64,000 bases of DNA, taken from contig NJFT01000011.1 of the NCBI GenBank assembly GCA_002221725.1, positions 62,001 through 126,000 on the forward strand, written 5' to 3'. Source of the stretch: Scedosporium boydii. Taxonomy: Eukaryota > Ascomycota > Sordariomycetes > Microascales > Microascaceae. A model generated the notes under the pieces. That model was given only the letters and a program-made list of their open reading frames with translations. It did not search any database and was not told the DNA's origin. Each line of letters begins with the position of its first letter. Positions within the stretch are counted from its first letter, which is position 1. A program made the position numbers and the translations under genes. Below, piece after piece: positions 11,833 through 25,200 of the stretch.

Positions 11833-14433
11833 CTAGATCCGGTTCATGGGGTCTGGGCGGGGGAATAGTGAGAACCTGCCAAGCTGGGGAGGTGGCGTTG
11901 TGAGACTCGTCGTCTTGGCGCGGGGGCGGCCAATGTCAAGACGAGACTTGAGCTTCGGCTCCCGAGCTAAAACTGCAGTTTCGAAATCGACCGTCGACTG
12001 CAGAGGAGGCGACTGTAGAGGAAGCGACTGTCCGGGAATCATTTGTTCGACAAACGAACAGTCATTGCCGTATTTGGCCATTTCAAGCCTGGGACTCTTT
12101 GGACTCTTGGAACTCCAAGTGTCCGAGTTTTCGGACGTGAATCTCGTGAAGGACGTCGATGCCGACGCGATCGACTGGTGAGGCTCCGAGGTGCTGCTTC
12201 CTGATATGCCGGTTGACTCGGTCCCAATCGTCGAGGTGCTTACGCGGTCCACGGTGCTGGAAGAGTGGTGGTGACCAGCCGTCACCTTGCCGTTGAAAGC
12301 AGGATAACCCCCGATGTAAAAGGCACTTTCGTTGTCGTAACCCGCCATGTCAGCCTCGCACATCGTCATCTGCTGTCGGTAATCAGTTGGGATGAGGAGA
12401 GAAGGCGACAGGGTGAAACCGTGCGATTCTTTAAAGCTCGATGCTTGTGAGTCGGCGCGAGGCCTCTGGATCGGCAGGCCGATCTCGTTGCGGGGTAGTG
12501 AAAAGTTCGATGTCACCAGTACGGTCGGCGCCGTCGGCGTAAGCGCCTCGGGGTCGTTAATAGAAGTGCGGCTGCCCGGGCTGAGCGCCGGCAGGTCGTA
12601 CTGGTCGGGGGCTAGGTAAAAACCCGACGTAGCGTCGGGGGTGCTTCCAGATGTGAAACTCTGCTCTGATTGAGCAGTGTCCAACTTGATTGCCGTAGAA
12701 TCGTCGCGTTCATCTCGGCAGCTATTGTCGAGAGAAGGTCGAGTCCACTCGTAATGGCAATCCGCTTCAACTTCGTGTTCATAGCAGTAGTCAATGTCAT
12801 CTTCCCAGCTCGACCTGCATGGGGCCTCCGCCTCGTCCTCCTCGCGAGCAGCCGCTCTCAACGCACGCTGAGCCGCAAATAAATCAAATCTGCCGAGGGT
12901 ATCTGATCCAGAACTAGGAGGTCGGCGCTGGGACGTCTTGGGCTGCTCATCCTGAGATAGAAGGCGCAACTGAGGAACGGATTGGCTGCGTCTTAGGGAT
13001 GAGCTCGTGCTGAGAACGCTTGAGCGCTCCTTTCGCGAGACCCGAGATTCCTCCTCTTCTGGCACGCCGGCCAGCATCTTCGGGGTAGGAGGAAGAGGCG
13101 CGGGCGGTGTTAGTGGCCAAGCTTGGTCGTCGGGAGTTGTCATCGCGTGGAGGTAATCGGACTGGGGCGAAGTCTCCTCGTACATCATGGGCGATGGCAG
13201 GTAGCCGTGTGATGTCATCGGTGGCTCGTGGGATTCATGCGCGAACCGGAAGGGCTCTGGCTGGCGGAAGCCTCCACTGCTGGTCATGGGTCGTTCGAGA
13301 GTGGTGGTCTCTAAAGGATCGTAACCTCCATATCGGATAGACTGCCGGCTCGACAATCGCGGTGGCGGAATCGGCGGGGCGTGATACTGGGATTCCACCG
13401 ACTCGATGATCGGAGACCTAGGGGGCCGTGGGGGCCGTGGCGGAATGGCTCGGAGATTTTCTTGAGACTTTGATGTCTTGACCAACCGACGAGGCCCCGT
13501 CTGTGGAGCCGTGTGCCTCGTCCGAAGTGTTGGTCGATCCATGAAGATCCTCGTGTGGGGTTCCGCTTCCGCATTATTTCCACCCATATGACTATAATCA
13601 TACGGTGTGTCAGCGGGTTGAGGCGCCGATTTCAGCGTGGAAAACTCGGCGACAAGTTCCATGCGGCTCGCTCGTTGCAAATTCGGAAGGTGGTCGCGAC
13701 GGGTGTGAGTAACATGTTGAAAGTTGTAAGGTCCAGAGATGAGCGGCTTTCCGGGTGCCGCGGCGGCCGACAGACTCAAATCCCTATAAGGGTCAGATTT
13801 GGCAGCTTTTCGGCGTCCAAAGAGCGCCGGAATAAAGTGGTCCTTGTTGTTTTGCGAGGGACCGTCCATCACCAACTCGCCCGAGTATAGGGAGCTACCA
13901 GACGAGCTGGGGGCGCTGCTCTCTCGCTTTAACCGACCCTTCCTGCCGAAAATTGCCTTCCCTAGGATCTGGACGCTGTCAGGTCGCTCGCGTGACGGCA
14001 TACTGCTAGATGTGGAGCGTCCAGAGGAGCGGCGAGATAGTGTTATGTTGTCGAGAACTTGATCCCATGCAGGTCGCTCAGCGTTTGGTGAGTGGTAGAG
14101 GGCGGAAGATGCAGACAACGAAGGGTGGTGACTGCGATGCTTCTCGGCAGTGGACGCCTGTTTCATTTTATTACTTAGGGCGCGGAGTCTTCGTGGTGAC
14201 GGGGGTCCTTCGACAGCTGGCCCTAGTAGGTCAATAGCTATATTTGAAGGTATAGAAGGCGATGGACTGGTTGCTGGCGCATCCGCCGTTTTGGAGGCCA
14301 CAGCGCCGGACGGCTGGGCATTTGACGCGTGAGATAGGGATGAACCATCTTTGCCTGCCTCGTTGGTACTCCCTTTCCGTCTCGTAGGACGGTACGCCGA
14401 ATAATACGGCAGTGGTGCCGCTGCGGCCCACAT
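11833..14433 (-). CDS. CRIB-motif protein, putative Cdc42/Rac effector
   Basis: A single uninterrupted frame of 866 residues starts at an ATG (MWAAAAPLPYYSAYRP). Residues 232-244 read ISGPYNFQHVTHT, which fits the p21-Rho-binding (CRIB) consensus I-S-x-P-x(2,4)-F-x-H-x-x-H: I232, S233, P235, F238, H240, H243. After it comes LPNLQRASRMELVAEFSTL, a helical stretch of the kind seen in fungal CRIB proteins. The rest is mostly disordered and rich in Ser, Pro and Arg. It includes proline-rich runs (PPRPPRPPRSP, PPIPPPR) that could bind SH3 domains, and many SP/TP sites. No kinase domain is present, so it is not a PAK kinase. By family, CRIB proteins bind GTP-loaded Cdc42 or Rac and act in polarised growth; its role here is inferred. 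Its upstream side faces the 14.4-kb gene-free tract. Confidence 0.85.
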   Translation of the reverse strand: MWAAAAPLPYYSAYRPTRRKGSTNEAGKDGSSLSHASNAQPSGAVASKTADAPATSPSPSIPSNIAIDLLGPAVEGPPSPRRLRALSNKMKQASTAEKHRSHHPSLSASSALYHSPNAERPAWDQVLDNITLSRRSSGRSTSSSMPSRERPDSVQILGKAIFGRKGRLKRESSAPSSSGSSLYSGELVMDGPSQNNKDHFIPALFGRRKAAKSDPYRDLSLSAAAAPGKPLISGPYNFQHVTHTRRDHLPNLQRASRMELVAEFSTLKSAPQPADTPYDYSHMGGNNAEAEPHTRIFMDRPTLRTRHTAPQTGPRRLVKTSKSQENLRAIPPRPPRPPRSPIIESVESQYHAPPIPPPRLSSRQSIRYGGYDPLETTTLERPMTSSGGFRQPEPFRFAHESHEPPMTSHGYLPSPMMYEETSPQSDYLHAMTTPDDQAWPLTPPAPLPPTPKMLAGVPEEEESRVSRKERSSVLSTSSSLRRSQSVPQLRLLSQDEQPKTSQRRPPSSGSDTLGRFDLFAAQRALRAAAREEDEAEAPCRSSWEDDIDYCYEHEVEADCHYEWTRPSLDNSCRDERDDSTAIKLDTAQSEQSFTSGSTPDATSGFYLAPDQYDLPALSPGSRTSINDPEALTPTAPTVLVTSNFSLPRNEIGLPIQRPRADSQASSFKESHGFTLSPSLLIPTDYRQQMTMCEADMAGYDNESAFYIGGYPAFNGKVTAGHHHSSSTVDRVSTSTIGTESTGISGSSTSEPHQSIASASTSFTRFTSENSDTWSSKSPKSPRLEMAKYGNDCSFVEQMIPGQSLPLQSPPLQSTVDFETAVLAREPKLKSRLDIGRPRAKTTSLTTPPPQLGRFSLFPRPDPMNRI

Positions 14434-16779
14434 CTTGACTTAATGCACTGCGCACTGATCGAGCTGCGGAGCTCGGATACAAGCTTCAAATCCTTGGGTC
14501 AATAAGTTTTTTTGTCTTCGCTTTGGCGTTGCAGAATGTTCCCTAATCGTTCGCCTAGCTTATGTACCTAGGGGGGAGGTTGTGGGAAAGGCATGCACGG
14601 AAGGTGGTGTCTGTGTTGTTGCGTTTACCGCTTTTTTTTTTTCGTCGAACCGCCTTATAAGTGTTGATTCGCGCTGTTCTGTCCCGCCTCGCAGATCAAA
14701 GGGAGAGGAACCCACAAAAGGAAAACAAAAGGGAAGAGTGAAACCAGACGAGGCGAAGGGGGAGAGGGGAAGGAGGTCTAGCTGGGGACCATATATTCGA
14801 AAGTATGGTCCAGTAGTGGAGTTTCTGGGTTCCCTTGTCTATCCTCGTTGCGTTATATGGTCCGTTGACGGGAGGGGATCCGAAGAATTCAAGTGTTTGG
14901 TCTGGTAGATAATAAGACTGCACGCTGCAGGTGGCAAGAATTTGAAATGAGTTCCGGAGGGGGAAAAAAGAAGAGAGAGGCGGACCTCCAGTTATCTTTG
15001 CCGGTGCAGGAGCTGGGTCCGATGTAATAATACTCCGGGGCTAGCAAGCAGCGCAGCTTGATGGAAGAGATCTGGCCGTTCAGTCTATTCTTCTTTTGTT
15101 CTGTTTTCCCCCCTCGTCGGGTGGTTTTCTCCAACTGTCAAGGGGGCCCTTGAAGGATGGGCTCAGTTCCCACAAGGGAGGGGGATCCGCTGGTGTTTGA
15201 GCTTGTAGTGTACTTCGTAGTGTTACTTGGCGCAGTATTCTGGTGCTAGCAGGGGGGGGAGGGTGAGTCCAATGTTGTGACCAGGATCCGGGGAGGAGGG
15301 AGGAGACAGGCCACAGTGACACAGAGAAAGAATACACTGTCACACGCCACTCACTCCTGGGAGTGTACCTTTGTAGCGAACTTGTATTTTGATGGGAATG
15401 ATGGAGATGGTGGGTGGCAGGAGTATCCCTGGCGCGTTGCTTCTCCCATCCAGTACCCAGGACTTGATGGCTGTAATTAGCCAGAAAATGAGAGACCCAC
15501 TATGGCTGGCTTTCGCGTACTTGGTAGGGGCTGAGAGGTTGGAATTGTTGGTTACAGAGGAATAGTGAGCATAGAATATGATTTCGTACATCAGCCGCAA
15601 GCAATTGTGCGCGATGAGGCCTGGTCCTGGCCGTTCTTATCAAGAGGTCGACGATCAAGCAGGCTTCGTGATGGATGAAGCGCAGTCGTTTGAAAGTTCC
15701 CGAAATGACGTCTTCTCCTTGGTTGACGGGAGTCGGAATCAGTCGAGGTAAGAAGAAGAAGAGGAGGACAGCGGGCTCGGGTCGTGCCGTGGGAGAGAGA
15801 CCGTTCGCACGCTCAAAGTGGGAAAGGATCGGGGGTTGGCGATATTTTGACGTCGTGCAACAGCGCAGGATTACGAAGGACGTACTTCATACACTTTCGG
15901 CGCCTCTGTGAGATGGGAAGAGCTATACTCGGCAATATACTCCGTGCTTGCTGCTGGTGGAATGAATGTCTGGAAGGGCTCGAAATCTGATCCGCCCTCG
16001 TTCGACCGTCCATCTCTGATCGGGCCGGTTGGTGAAAGCGAAAGGCAATAACAACAGCGTAGCCTAACCGGATTAGTGGACCAAGAGAATGGAAATGAAG
16101 CTGCAAGTGATAATAGGCGAAATATGGGGAGCTATGCTAATAATATAACAAGGACAGGTAAATATCACGTCCCGGTCGTATTCCCCCCCAGAAACCAACG
16201 CTGGCCCTCAAACTCCTGGGGACTCTGGGCACTGCGACTCTGGGGCAGGGAGAAAGAAAAGATCAATTGGTAGGTGGTTCAGCGTCTGACCACGCGAGAG
16301 TGGATTGGTGGCCGCTTAATTTGGCCCTAACCCAGTCGCGTGCCCGGATTAATTGGGAATCGATATTAATCCTTCGGACGGCGAATTTCTGTTCGTCGAG
16401 AAGGCGAGGTGGATGCATGCAGTAAGGAAAAATGGGTGGACGGAGCGGAAATGGGCCAGCAATATGGAACGACCGTACCAGTAGAAGACCACGGCAATGG
16501 CAACGTAGCTGCACCCCGCCTCGTAAACAAATAGTCTGGGATGGACGAATGGATGGTGGGAAAGGAGTCGAAAATTGGGCTCTTCTGGGGGGATTAATAG
16601 AGAAGAATGCGCATATGGGAATGGGTGTTATTGAGACTCTCGGGATAGGCTCCGAAACTCTTGGACGACCTAGGAAATAACTGTCGGCCGCCGCGCTTCT
16701 GCAAGCAACTACGGTGCTCGAGCAGATGATGCAGTTGTTTCTTCTTTTTTTCTCGCGGGCTGAGGACTATCCCAAGTGA

Positions 16780-16800
16780 TATATATATAATATATATGTA
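16780..16800. repeat. TA microsatellite
   Basis: An interrupted run of TA dinucleotides lies in gene-free sequence. A second one lies at about 47,535-47,556. Confidence 0.7.
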
Positions 16801-17478
16801 TGTCGGCAGTGTGTTTAAGTGTGGTCGAAGCTCGTGAATCCGGGGATGAAGCAACCCGTCGACGTCAGAGATGGCATGCCTCGGAGGGGTACGAAGTAAA
16901 TCGACTAGATCTTTTGGGTTTGTCGCAGTTCCTCCCCTCCCTCTACACCCTTTCCCCGGATCGTGGCTGTAACTTTTGCTGGTGTCTAGACAACAATAGG
17001 TTAGGGCCACCGGCGCAGGGAGGCGACGTCCACGCGATGTCGGGGTAGTGAAAACAAGTCTGGAACAGACAGCGGCTCAACTAACCCCAAAGAAGCATCA
17101 GGGAGGGTGGGAAGCCCAAGTCAGTGGCCGCTAAAGGATGCGCGGAGACACGGAAGAAAGCCACAACCTCGAGAAAATATCATATGCTCGTTCTTCTTTC
17201 CTCCTGGAGAGTTTTCGAACCTCGGGTCCCTTGAGATCGTTGAGCCCTAGCAAGGGAGCTGTTCGCCTTTTCCAGTTTCACCTGCTCCGTAATTTTTTTC
17301 CCCCGGGCGCTGGTTGTCACACAGGACGCGCTGCAAGAACAATAGCAGTTTGTTGAGAAGGGATGAGCTTGAGGTTGAGTCCAAGATGTACCAAGGCCTC
17401 TAGTGTGACTATACCTGTGTACTCTGCCCTGTACTTTGGGGACACAGACAAACAATTACATCGTCCTTCGTGCAAGTG

Positions 17479-17524
17479 TACGAAGTACACAGTAATAGTG
17501 TAGTTAGCTACGAAGTACGAAGTA
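17479..17524. repeat. Cluster of three TACGAAGTA motifs
   Basis: Exact copies start at 17479, 17509 and 17516. The last two overlap by two bases, forming TACGAAGTACGAAGTA, so the repeat phase is 7 nt. The first is flanked by G and C, giving GTAC ends. Confidence 0.85.
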
Positions 17525-20500
17525 TTGATGCCATCAATAGCATTGATATCCTGACGTGGGGTCTTCGTAGACCGGGACTTTGTATAGCACATGGAGTAGA
17601 CTATGTATAGCCTGCCAAGCAGACTTATACGCTCCAGATTTGGAACGAAAGGCCCAAACTACAAGCAACATAAGCATTATGATGAGGAAGTGTCGAGCCA
17701 TCCATCAAGTTAATCTCAGACATTGGGATACTCATTCCTTACCTGTGCCCGAAGCAGTTCGTTGCGAATCGCACCTGCCATTCGAAATTCCAGCAACAGG
17801 GTTTGATGTCACTTCGTACTCTGGAGTGGACCACACTACTGAAGTCCACAAGGGTGGCTTGGAAGTGAGCACCACACCCGACGCGCCATCCCTAAACTTT
17901 CGTACTCGTTGAGACCTCTTGCATCCTACCATGATTGTTCGAGTTTAGTGTCAACTCCCAAAGGACTCATGCCCGCGACGATCTTCCCTTAACGTCCCAC
18001 CAAAGCCCACAAACCCGGCCCGCAACTGCCCAGGCTCTCGACTTCAAAATATCCAACCTGCTTGGATTCCTCTTTCTCTTTCATGTGAACGGGTCTCCCT
18101 GTCTCCATGTACCGAGGACTCGGAACGTATTCGTAAAAACAACACATGTAGCGGAGCGGAGCGGACTACGACAACCTGCCCAAGCACAACCGCGACTACG
18201 AGTGGTGGTTGGAAATCACAGGGATCGCGGAAGGAGGCAAGAGGCAGGAGGAATGGAGGAGCGGGATATCTCCAATCCCACCTTCCCTCCCTTCCGCCCA
18301 CCACGACTTCTCTTTTTGATCTGGGATCCTACCAAGTAACTTCTTTTCTCAATCAAGTAGGTCCCCTCTGACTTACACTAGCACTTTTGACAATATCCTT
18401 GATCTTCTACATTGTATGGGGCAATATCACTTTAGCTAATCACTTTAGCTACCTTGGAAGGACCTCGATGTTCATTCAACATATACTTTGTATTTCGAAG
18501 TGGACCTTGGTCGGCGACGATGCATCATGCCCTGCCCTGACGAAAGGCGGCGCCATCTTACCAAGATGCAGTCCATTTTAGCCAATTGATGACGCGCCCT
18601 GCGTAGCACCAGGACGAAACAAGAAAAATCCAGGAACAGTGACAGGTAGGAGCATGGATCCCGTCCTTTACCTCTACGAAGTATATAGAGCTCAGTCCTC
18701 AAAAGCCGAACTCAACTCGAAGTGGGAGAAGAAGCATGTTCCATTGTCCAAGTGTGTTTGTTCCATTTAATTTTCTTTTTAAACCCCCCGCCCCCACCCC
18801 CAAAACCGAGCGTATACATACACATACAGGAGGACTGTGTTACCGAGCCCGGAAGGGCAAGACCGAATGCAAGAGCATTGGGCCATGCTTCTTTTAAGCT
18901 CTTGCTTCTTCGTCAGACGAGGTCGCAGACCGCAAACCGGAAAAGTACTTTGCTTACGTGGTATAATGCCTGTCAGTTAGACGGTCAACGTGCTAATCGT
19001 TCCAGTTTCTCGTGTCTGCAGGACACATTGAACTTTGAATTTCGGTGCTGAGCGATTTAATTCAAGAATGGGTTCTTACGAAGGAGGAGTGCAAGTCATC
19101 TATTCTGCATACTCGCATCGAGTGTTCATGATGCGAGCATTACTTCGTACTGTTATGCTCCTGGCACTCGAGCGGGGTAGACCCATCGGAGGCATACACG
19201 GTCAAGTCTCGGCGCTCTCGGAGCAGAGCGCTTAGATTTCGGCGCTTTACAAATAGAAAAATAGACAACTTGATGTAGAAATCGGCCTTGTTCAATTCCC
19301 TCATACAAAGTAAGAAGGGAGCACACGACTTTGAGTCTCTGCAAAAAAAGTGAGTGGTAAATTGAATGCGTTTCGACCAGATCTTCTTTTTGACATGGCT
19401 CATCCTCTGTGCGTATCCTGGCACGGCAAGGACAGACAACCCAGAGCCTCCCTGCACCGCGCATGAAATGCACAAGCGGGGGGGGGGGAGGAAAGGCAAC
19501 CAGATATTCGGCCTGGGATATCCAAATCTGGTGAGACTTGTCAGACTTGTCTGCACTTCTGGTCGCTTTCTAGCCCTTGTGGAGGACCTTCCCCGGTACC
19601 CACAGGGCTTCTATTCTCGCGCACAGACATTTCGAATCAATTTGATTTTCCCAGCATCTTGGAGAGAGCTTTGAGAAAATGGTGGAAGTGTCGAGTACCA
19701 GGAAAAATCAAAGATTCTGGTGCCGTGAAAAGTATCTAATACGAGGAGGGGACCGTTCTCCCTTGTACACTTCGTGCTTTGTATTAATCCTTGCCCATTC
19801 AAATGTACCCTTTTTGACTCTTCCAGATCGGAAAGTGGGTTTTCCAACCTGCCAAACAATGGATAAGCCCCCAGGCCCCATCTCCAGCCTATCCTCAAAC
19901 CACGTTTTGCGAAGCCGATTGAGACTCCCTGCCACCTTCACGGTGAATCTGCTGCTTTTCTTTTTATAAAAAAAACATTGAGGCGGATATCCCGTTCCCG
20001 TACTCGGTAAACCCAATCGATTCTTGATGTTACGCTTACTTACGTCCGTTAGGCAAGACAGTGGAGTAACAATTGTGTGTTCACTTCAAGATCCACCACG
20101 ACGAGGTACCTGTAGCAGTGAAACCCACTGAGCCGGGGCTTTCTGTGTGCAGATCCCGACATATTTCCCCTGCAAATACACTAACAACACTATGTAGTGT
20201 ACTTCGTCGAGCGACCTTCCTCGTTTGCTATCGTCGACAATTCTCGGTATAGGATTAGTTAAAGATAAGGAGGCATAGGTGGGGGCTTGTCCCTATTGAG
20301 AATGGTGATAACAGGCATCGATTCTCTTGAAAACAGGGACTCTATCGGAAGAGACTCGGACGAGGGATTGAGGAGCACGGCGCTGACACTTTACAGACGG
20401 CGAGCAGCAGGAATCCTTAAGCCGTAGCTCCGACCCGAAGCAACGTAGCCAAAGAGGGGAAGACCTTTTCCCTTCCTCCTCCTTCCTTGGACCCGCAACG

Positions 20501-21353
20501 CCGCCGGCCCTATAAACCACCTGGGCACAGAAGGCCGGGAACCCGGGCGAATGTTACGGCGGATGCCATTGCAACCTCGCTGCGGGGGCCTGGGTCCATG
20601 TTGAGCAGAACAGTGTGTACTTGGAAGGATTGATCCTGAGCGACAGGACCCATGAGAGAGCCTGCCAGTGATGACTGGATTACGTACTTCGTATGTGTTG
20701 TAAACTGGTGGGATCCATGGATGTGTGCTTTTCCATTCTCGTGGGAGTGCGTGATCTTGGATGCTACTCTGTGGTGTGCAGGAGATCCATCCATGATTAT
20801 CCTGTTAGTCGCGATTTTTCTTTTTTTTTTTTGAGGTGGAACTACTGGGACATCCAGGACAGCCACTCCGATTTTGTTCCCTGGATCTGTCATGATTTGA
20901 TTCAGTCGCCAGTACGGCATACTGTCGTCACTACACAAGGAGAGCATTACATCGCCGAGTATGGGATGGCTTGCACGAGCAACTAGAAAGCATTTTGGCT
21001 CATCCATCGTAGTTGCTATTGCGCACTATTTCAGAGTATTCTGGGCAAGGACTATTAATGGTGGGCTTTTGGCAGCCAGCGATCAACATCTCGTCCACCC
21101 TGCACAAATCTCCCCTCCTAGTTAGTGTGTATCACTCTCCTAGAGGGCGGTGGCTGAGGGCCTTCAGAGACAAGGGTTTGAGTTAAGAACCTGGCTTTTG
21201 ACGACAGTGTCTACGAAGTATGTTCTCTCTTCTGCTCCACCCACCAGCTCAAAGTGTCCTCGGAGCCCCGTTTGGCCTATTAGTGGCATTACCAAGGATG
21301 TGGGAAGCCAGGGGAAACCCGTCCTGGCAAGAAGCCATACTAGCGCAGAGAGC

Positions 21354-21374
21354 TACTTCGTACACCACGAAGTA
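21354..21374. repeat. Inverted pair of dispersed 9-mer
   Basis: TACTTCGTA at 21354 faces CACGAAGTA at 21366 across 3 nt, so the pair can form a hairpin. Confidence 0.8.
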
Positions 21375-22254
21375 GAACACGCAACTCTCTCTTCAAATTC
21401 CCATTTCCTACCTAGCTCGAGCAGTAGGGTGGACTAGTGGAAGGGGTGCATGAAATCCGCAATGCCTGTTGGTACCGAGGCACTAGTTCGAGATCATTGG
21501 TGCGAAACGTCAACTTCCACCAAACGAAAAGAGAACGTTGCAACTCTACTATGTAGATCTCTTTCCTGGGTGCCAGGCAGTTGTCCTGGAGTGGACGGCT
21601 CGTTACTGATCCAATACAGGACTCAGAGACCGCCAGCGCTTCTTCTAGAGAGGGTTATATGTCTGCAACAAGGCGTAAAGACGCAAGAAATTAGCTAGAA
21701 TACTACCTTGGAGCGTGACGTGTGTCTTCGACTAGAGAATCGACAGCAGGAGACTCGCTCTCCCAACACGACACGACGAAGGGACACTAGACGCAAGGCA
21801 CACGCTAGTCTCTCGTGGCTTTGGCGTGGACCAAAGGACTAAAAAACCAAGCTAACGGAAAAAACGGCGGGAAGTTGCTCAAAAACCCGCGAAAGACGTG
21901 GGATGGGTTTCTCTTTTCTTTTTTGGCCCTTCTTTCCTTTGCTCAAAGGATTTTCAAGTTGGGAAGAGTCGGTGTGATGGCAGCCGGATTTTTGTTCCTA
22001 GTCCATGTCTCAAAACCAACCAAGGAACTGGGGCGCAGAGTGCATCCAGGACTGACAAATCCGGCAGAAGACAAGCAAGGACCGGTCGTGTGGCGCTTCT
22101 GATAATGTGGATTCTTTTTTTCTCTTGCAGCGATGCTTTTTTCTCCTGCATCTTGCACGGCATTGCAGGACGGGCTGCTGCTGTGCCCTGGCCCCAGAGA
22201 CCCAGAATTGGCACATCTGAGTGTGGATGGAAGTGCGCAGAAACCTAGATGATG

Positions 22255-22270
22255 CACGAAGTACGAAGTA
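22255..22270. repeat. Overlapping CACGAAGTA/TACGAAGTA pair
   Basis: This is a one-mismatch copy fused to an exact copy in the same 7-nt phase seen at 17509 and 31647. Confidence 0.8.
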
Positions 22271-25200
22271 CCTGTATAGATTTTGGGGACAGGCATCTCG
22301 TGGATCCGTGGCTGGCTTTTAGCCTCACGGTGTAATCCACATGTTGGGCACTATGTACTTAACACGGGATGCCAAAAAGGTACCAGCGCCTCTTGGTCTC
22401 CGTCTCCGGGCGTGAGTTAGTCCACAGTACGCACAAAATATGGGCCGATGATACAACCTTGAAATCCTCGGGAATCTCACGATGTGACGTCGACAGGGAC
22501 AAGGAACATAGCTAGCACAGTGCTTTTGTGTTCGACAAGAGCGAGGAATAAAGGAACTTGATCTCCAGGGCTTCGGCCAAGGAGTACAGCATGGTTGGTG
22601 GTGGTTGGCTTGTCTTCTCGTCTTGGAAGCCAGCAACACGGCGCCCTAGCTAGCCATCGCTCGCTCCACCTAAAGATCCCTATAATATGGCAGGCTATAT
22701 CGAACAACCCATCGGTCCCTAGTGTTAGGGAGTTGAAAGTAAGGGGATATACCGTTCGGGCTTTCCGGGGAAGGTCTGAGCTTCTCACAACTATCCTGGC
22801 AATTAGCACCGGACAATTTTAGCCTTCCCATTTTGTATTTATGGAATTCTGCAAGCATTCTTCGCTCAATACTTTGTGAGATCGAGCTTAGCTCTCAGAT
22901 CTGAGGGCCGGTGGTTCGTGGAGGGTAGCACTACTAGGAGGATTTGATATTATCTTAGGGGTTGCTTCGCTCCCCACCCATGTATTAAGGGCAAGGGGCA
23001 ATCCATTATTCTTCTCAGGCAATTCAACGCTATGGCGCCAACGTTGGCCAGGCTGGCAGAAGGAGGGTCGTGCGTGGGATGCCTGACATCTATCACATCT
23101 GTCACATCTATCAAGGTCCACTGAGGACAAAGCCGGTACTTGATCATGTTTCGAGGCTCTTCTTTCAGAAGATGACGGATCTGTCCAAGTTCCGGGACTG
23201 GTGGTCGTGGAAAAAGCACAAAGCAGAGGCTGAGACAGGCAACTGTGGGCGGCTGGGGGTGTGTCTGTGAAGTGCTCATGGCCGGTTTGTGCGCATCCTT
23301 CCAGCCAGGCTTCCATGGGCGGGCCGACGGGCTTGAGTGCTTCCACGACGTCTGTGGGACAGATCATTGATGTGCTATGTGGCGATCTTTTGTGATTGAT
23401 CATGATGATAATGGCTTTCAACTATAGACCTATAATTTGCCTCAATATACCTCAGGCTATTGAAGCACGAAGTACGCTACTACTTCATACGCCGAATACT
23501 GCTCGTATCGAGAGGGGGAAAACATGGTAAAGATCTGGCCAGCCGTCTCTCCTCTTACACGAGTGCGCCGCCAAACTCGAAAGATGAAGCTTCGTGTGGC
23601 CTCTTCTTCGGTGCCGATCACTTGGGGTTAGGAGACGACGGCAGGAGATGGTTGAGTTTCCTGAGACACTGTCGCGCCTCAAAATAGAGTCGACCGCCCG
23701 GAGACTGGAATGATTCGTCTCCTAGTATCGTCAAATCAAGTCTGGTCAACTGCTCCAGGTGGTGCCATGAGCAACATCCCTCTTTCCCCTCATCGTGCAT
23801 GCTCCGACTCTCTCCTCCATTTGTCCATTGGGCGAGCCACTAGGCCGGTAACCCGACGATGAGCTAAAATAATCTTAGCTCGTCGCGTTTTGAAACACTG
23901 CCACGAATTCGCTGCGATGGAAGGGAGTGTTTAGAGCTTCTAAACGATGTCGGGCGGCCGGGTGGGTGTCTTAGCGCCGCGTGCTGGTCCCACTGGACTT
24001 TTGACAGTTGGGGGCGCAAATCATCAGTGTCTGACCGCCTGAGCCCAACGACATTTTAGAGTGTCTTGTGCCTGAGCAAACTGATCCTGTTAAAAAGGAG
24101 GATCCTTGGCGCGACAGCGGGGTTTCCGGAGTGGGGGGGCCGTTTAGCAGGGAAAGGCTGGCGGCAATCGAGGAGCTAGGAACACTGACCTGAGAGCGCA
24201 GTCCTTCAATGTTTCCATTCAGGGGAGGCCTGGAGAGGTTTAGCCTTGGAGGTTGTTTGCCCTCGACCGTTGCAATCATATCAAGTTACACTCATCCAGC
24301 GTGGGATCTGTATTGTTTACGGAGGATGATGGTGACAACTATCGTGCGATGCGGCCCTGTATGAGTACACTACATTGCAAGGGAGTGTGTGTACCTGTGG
24401 CTACGACCTGTCAAGCGTGGAGGAGAAACGTGCTCACTTACCATTTGGGGGCCAAACTATCGATAGTTGTGCTGATAGTGCCCGTTTGCCTAGTGCACAT
24501 CTCTAGTGCATAAAGTCGTCATCTATACACTACGTAATTAGCTCAAGCTCCAAGATGGAACTCTCTCAAAGATCAATCCTCCTCCCGGAAGGCAATCAAT
24601 GCCACTAAACGCAGGTAAAGGCCTTCCAAACGAAGTTAAGGGATGCAAGTGCTCGAACCTGAGTCCGGAAATAGCCAATCATGTTTGCGAATAAGCGAAA
24701 AGAAGGAAGGGGGAATTTTCCAAAAATCTAGTTATATCCTCGTCTCAAACCAGCTATGCAAGAGCTTGCAGCTTGGAGCTATGGCTTTTGAAGAGCTCGA
24801 TGTGCATTGATGCTGCATGTCCTGTCCTGCCCACCCTCGGTTCTAATTCCGTTCAACGACATCCATCGCTCGGTAACAAAAAACGATGCTCCAGAACCCA
24901 AAAATACACTACAATCCTTAATACAGAATAGAAACAAACATGAACAGATATCTGTCGCTAACTCGTTTGAGCCCTGGATGCCTGCTTACTTGGGACGCCT
25001 GCGTCGAAGGAAACTAGTGTAGCTGTTTCAGCTACTAGCCTGGCCAGCCCGGCGCACGGGGGTCATTTGGGGGGACATCGGAGACTCCAGATTGCGCGGT
25101 TTTTGGGTCCATCTTATTCTAGAATCTGTCGACTTTGCGCCTCCACATCCCTCCGAGGCTCCGGCATGACAGGTCTTGTGCTCTGAGCTTCGAGCGACCT

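Noticed and set aside
20510..23421. Frames of 165 and 177 codons on the minus strand in the gene-free tract
   Set aside because: There is no recognisable motif, the composition is mixed, and the second has a chance-like low-complexity run. They look like random open frames.
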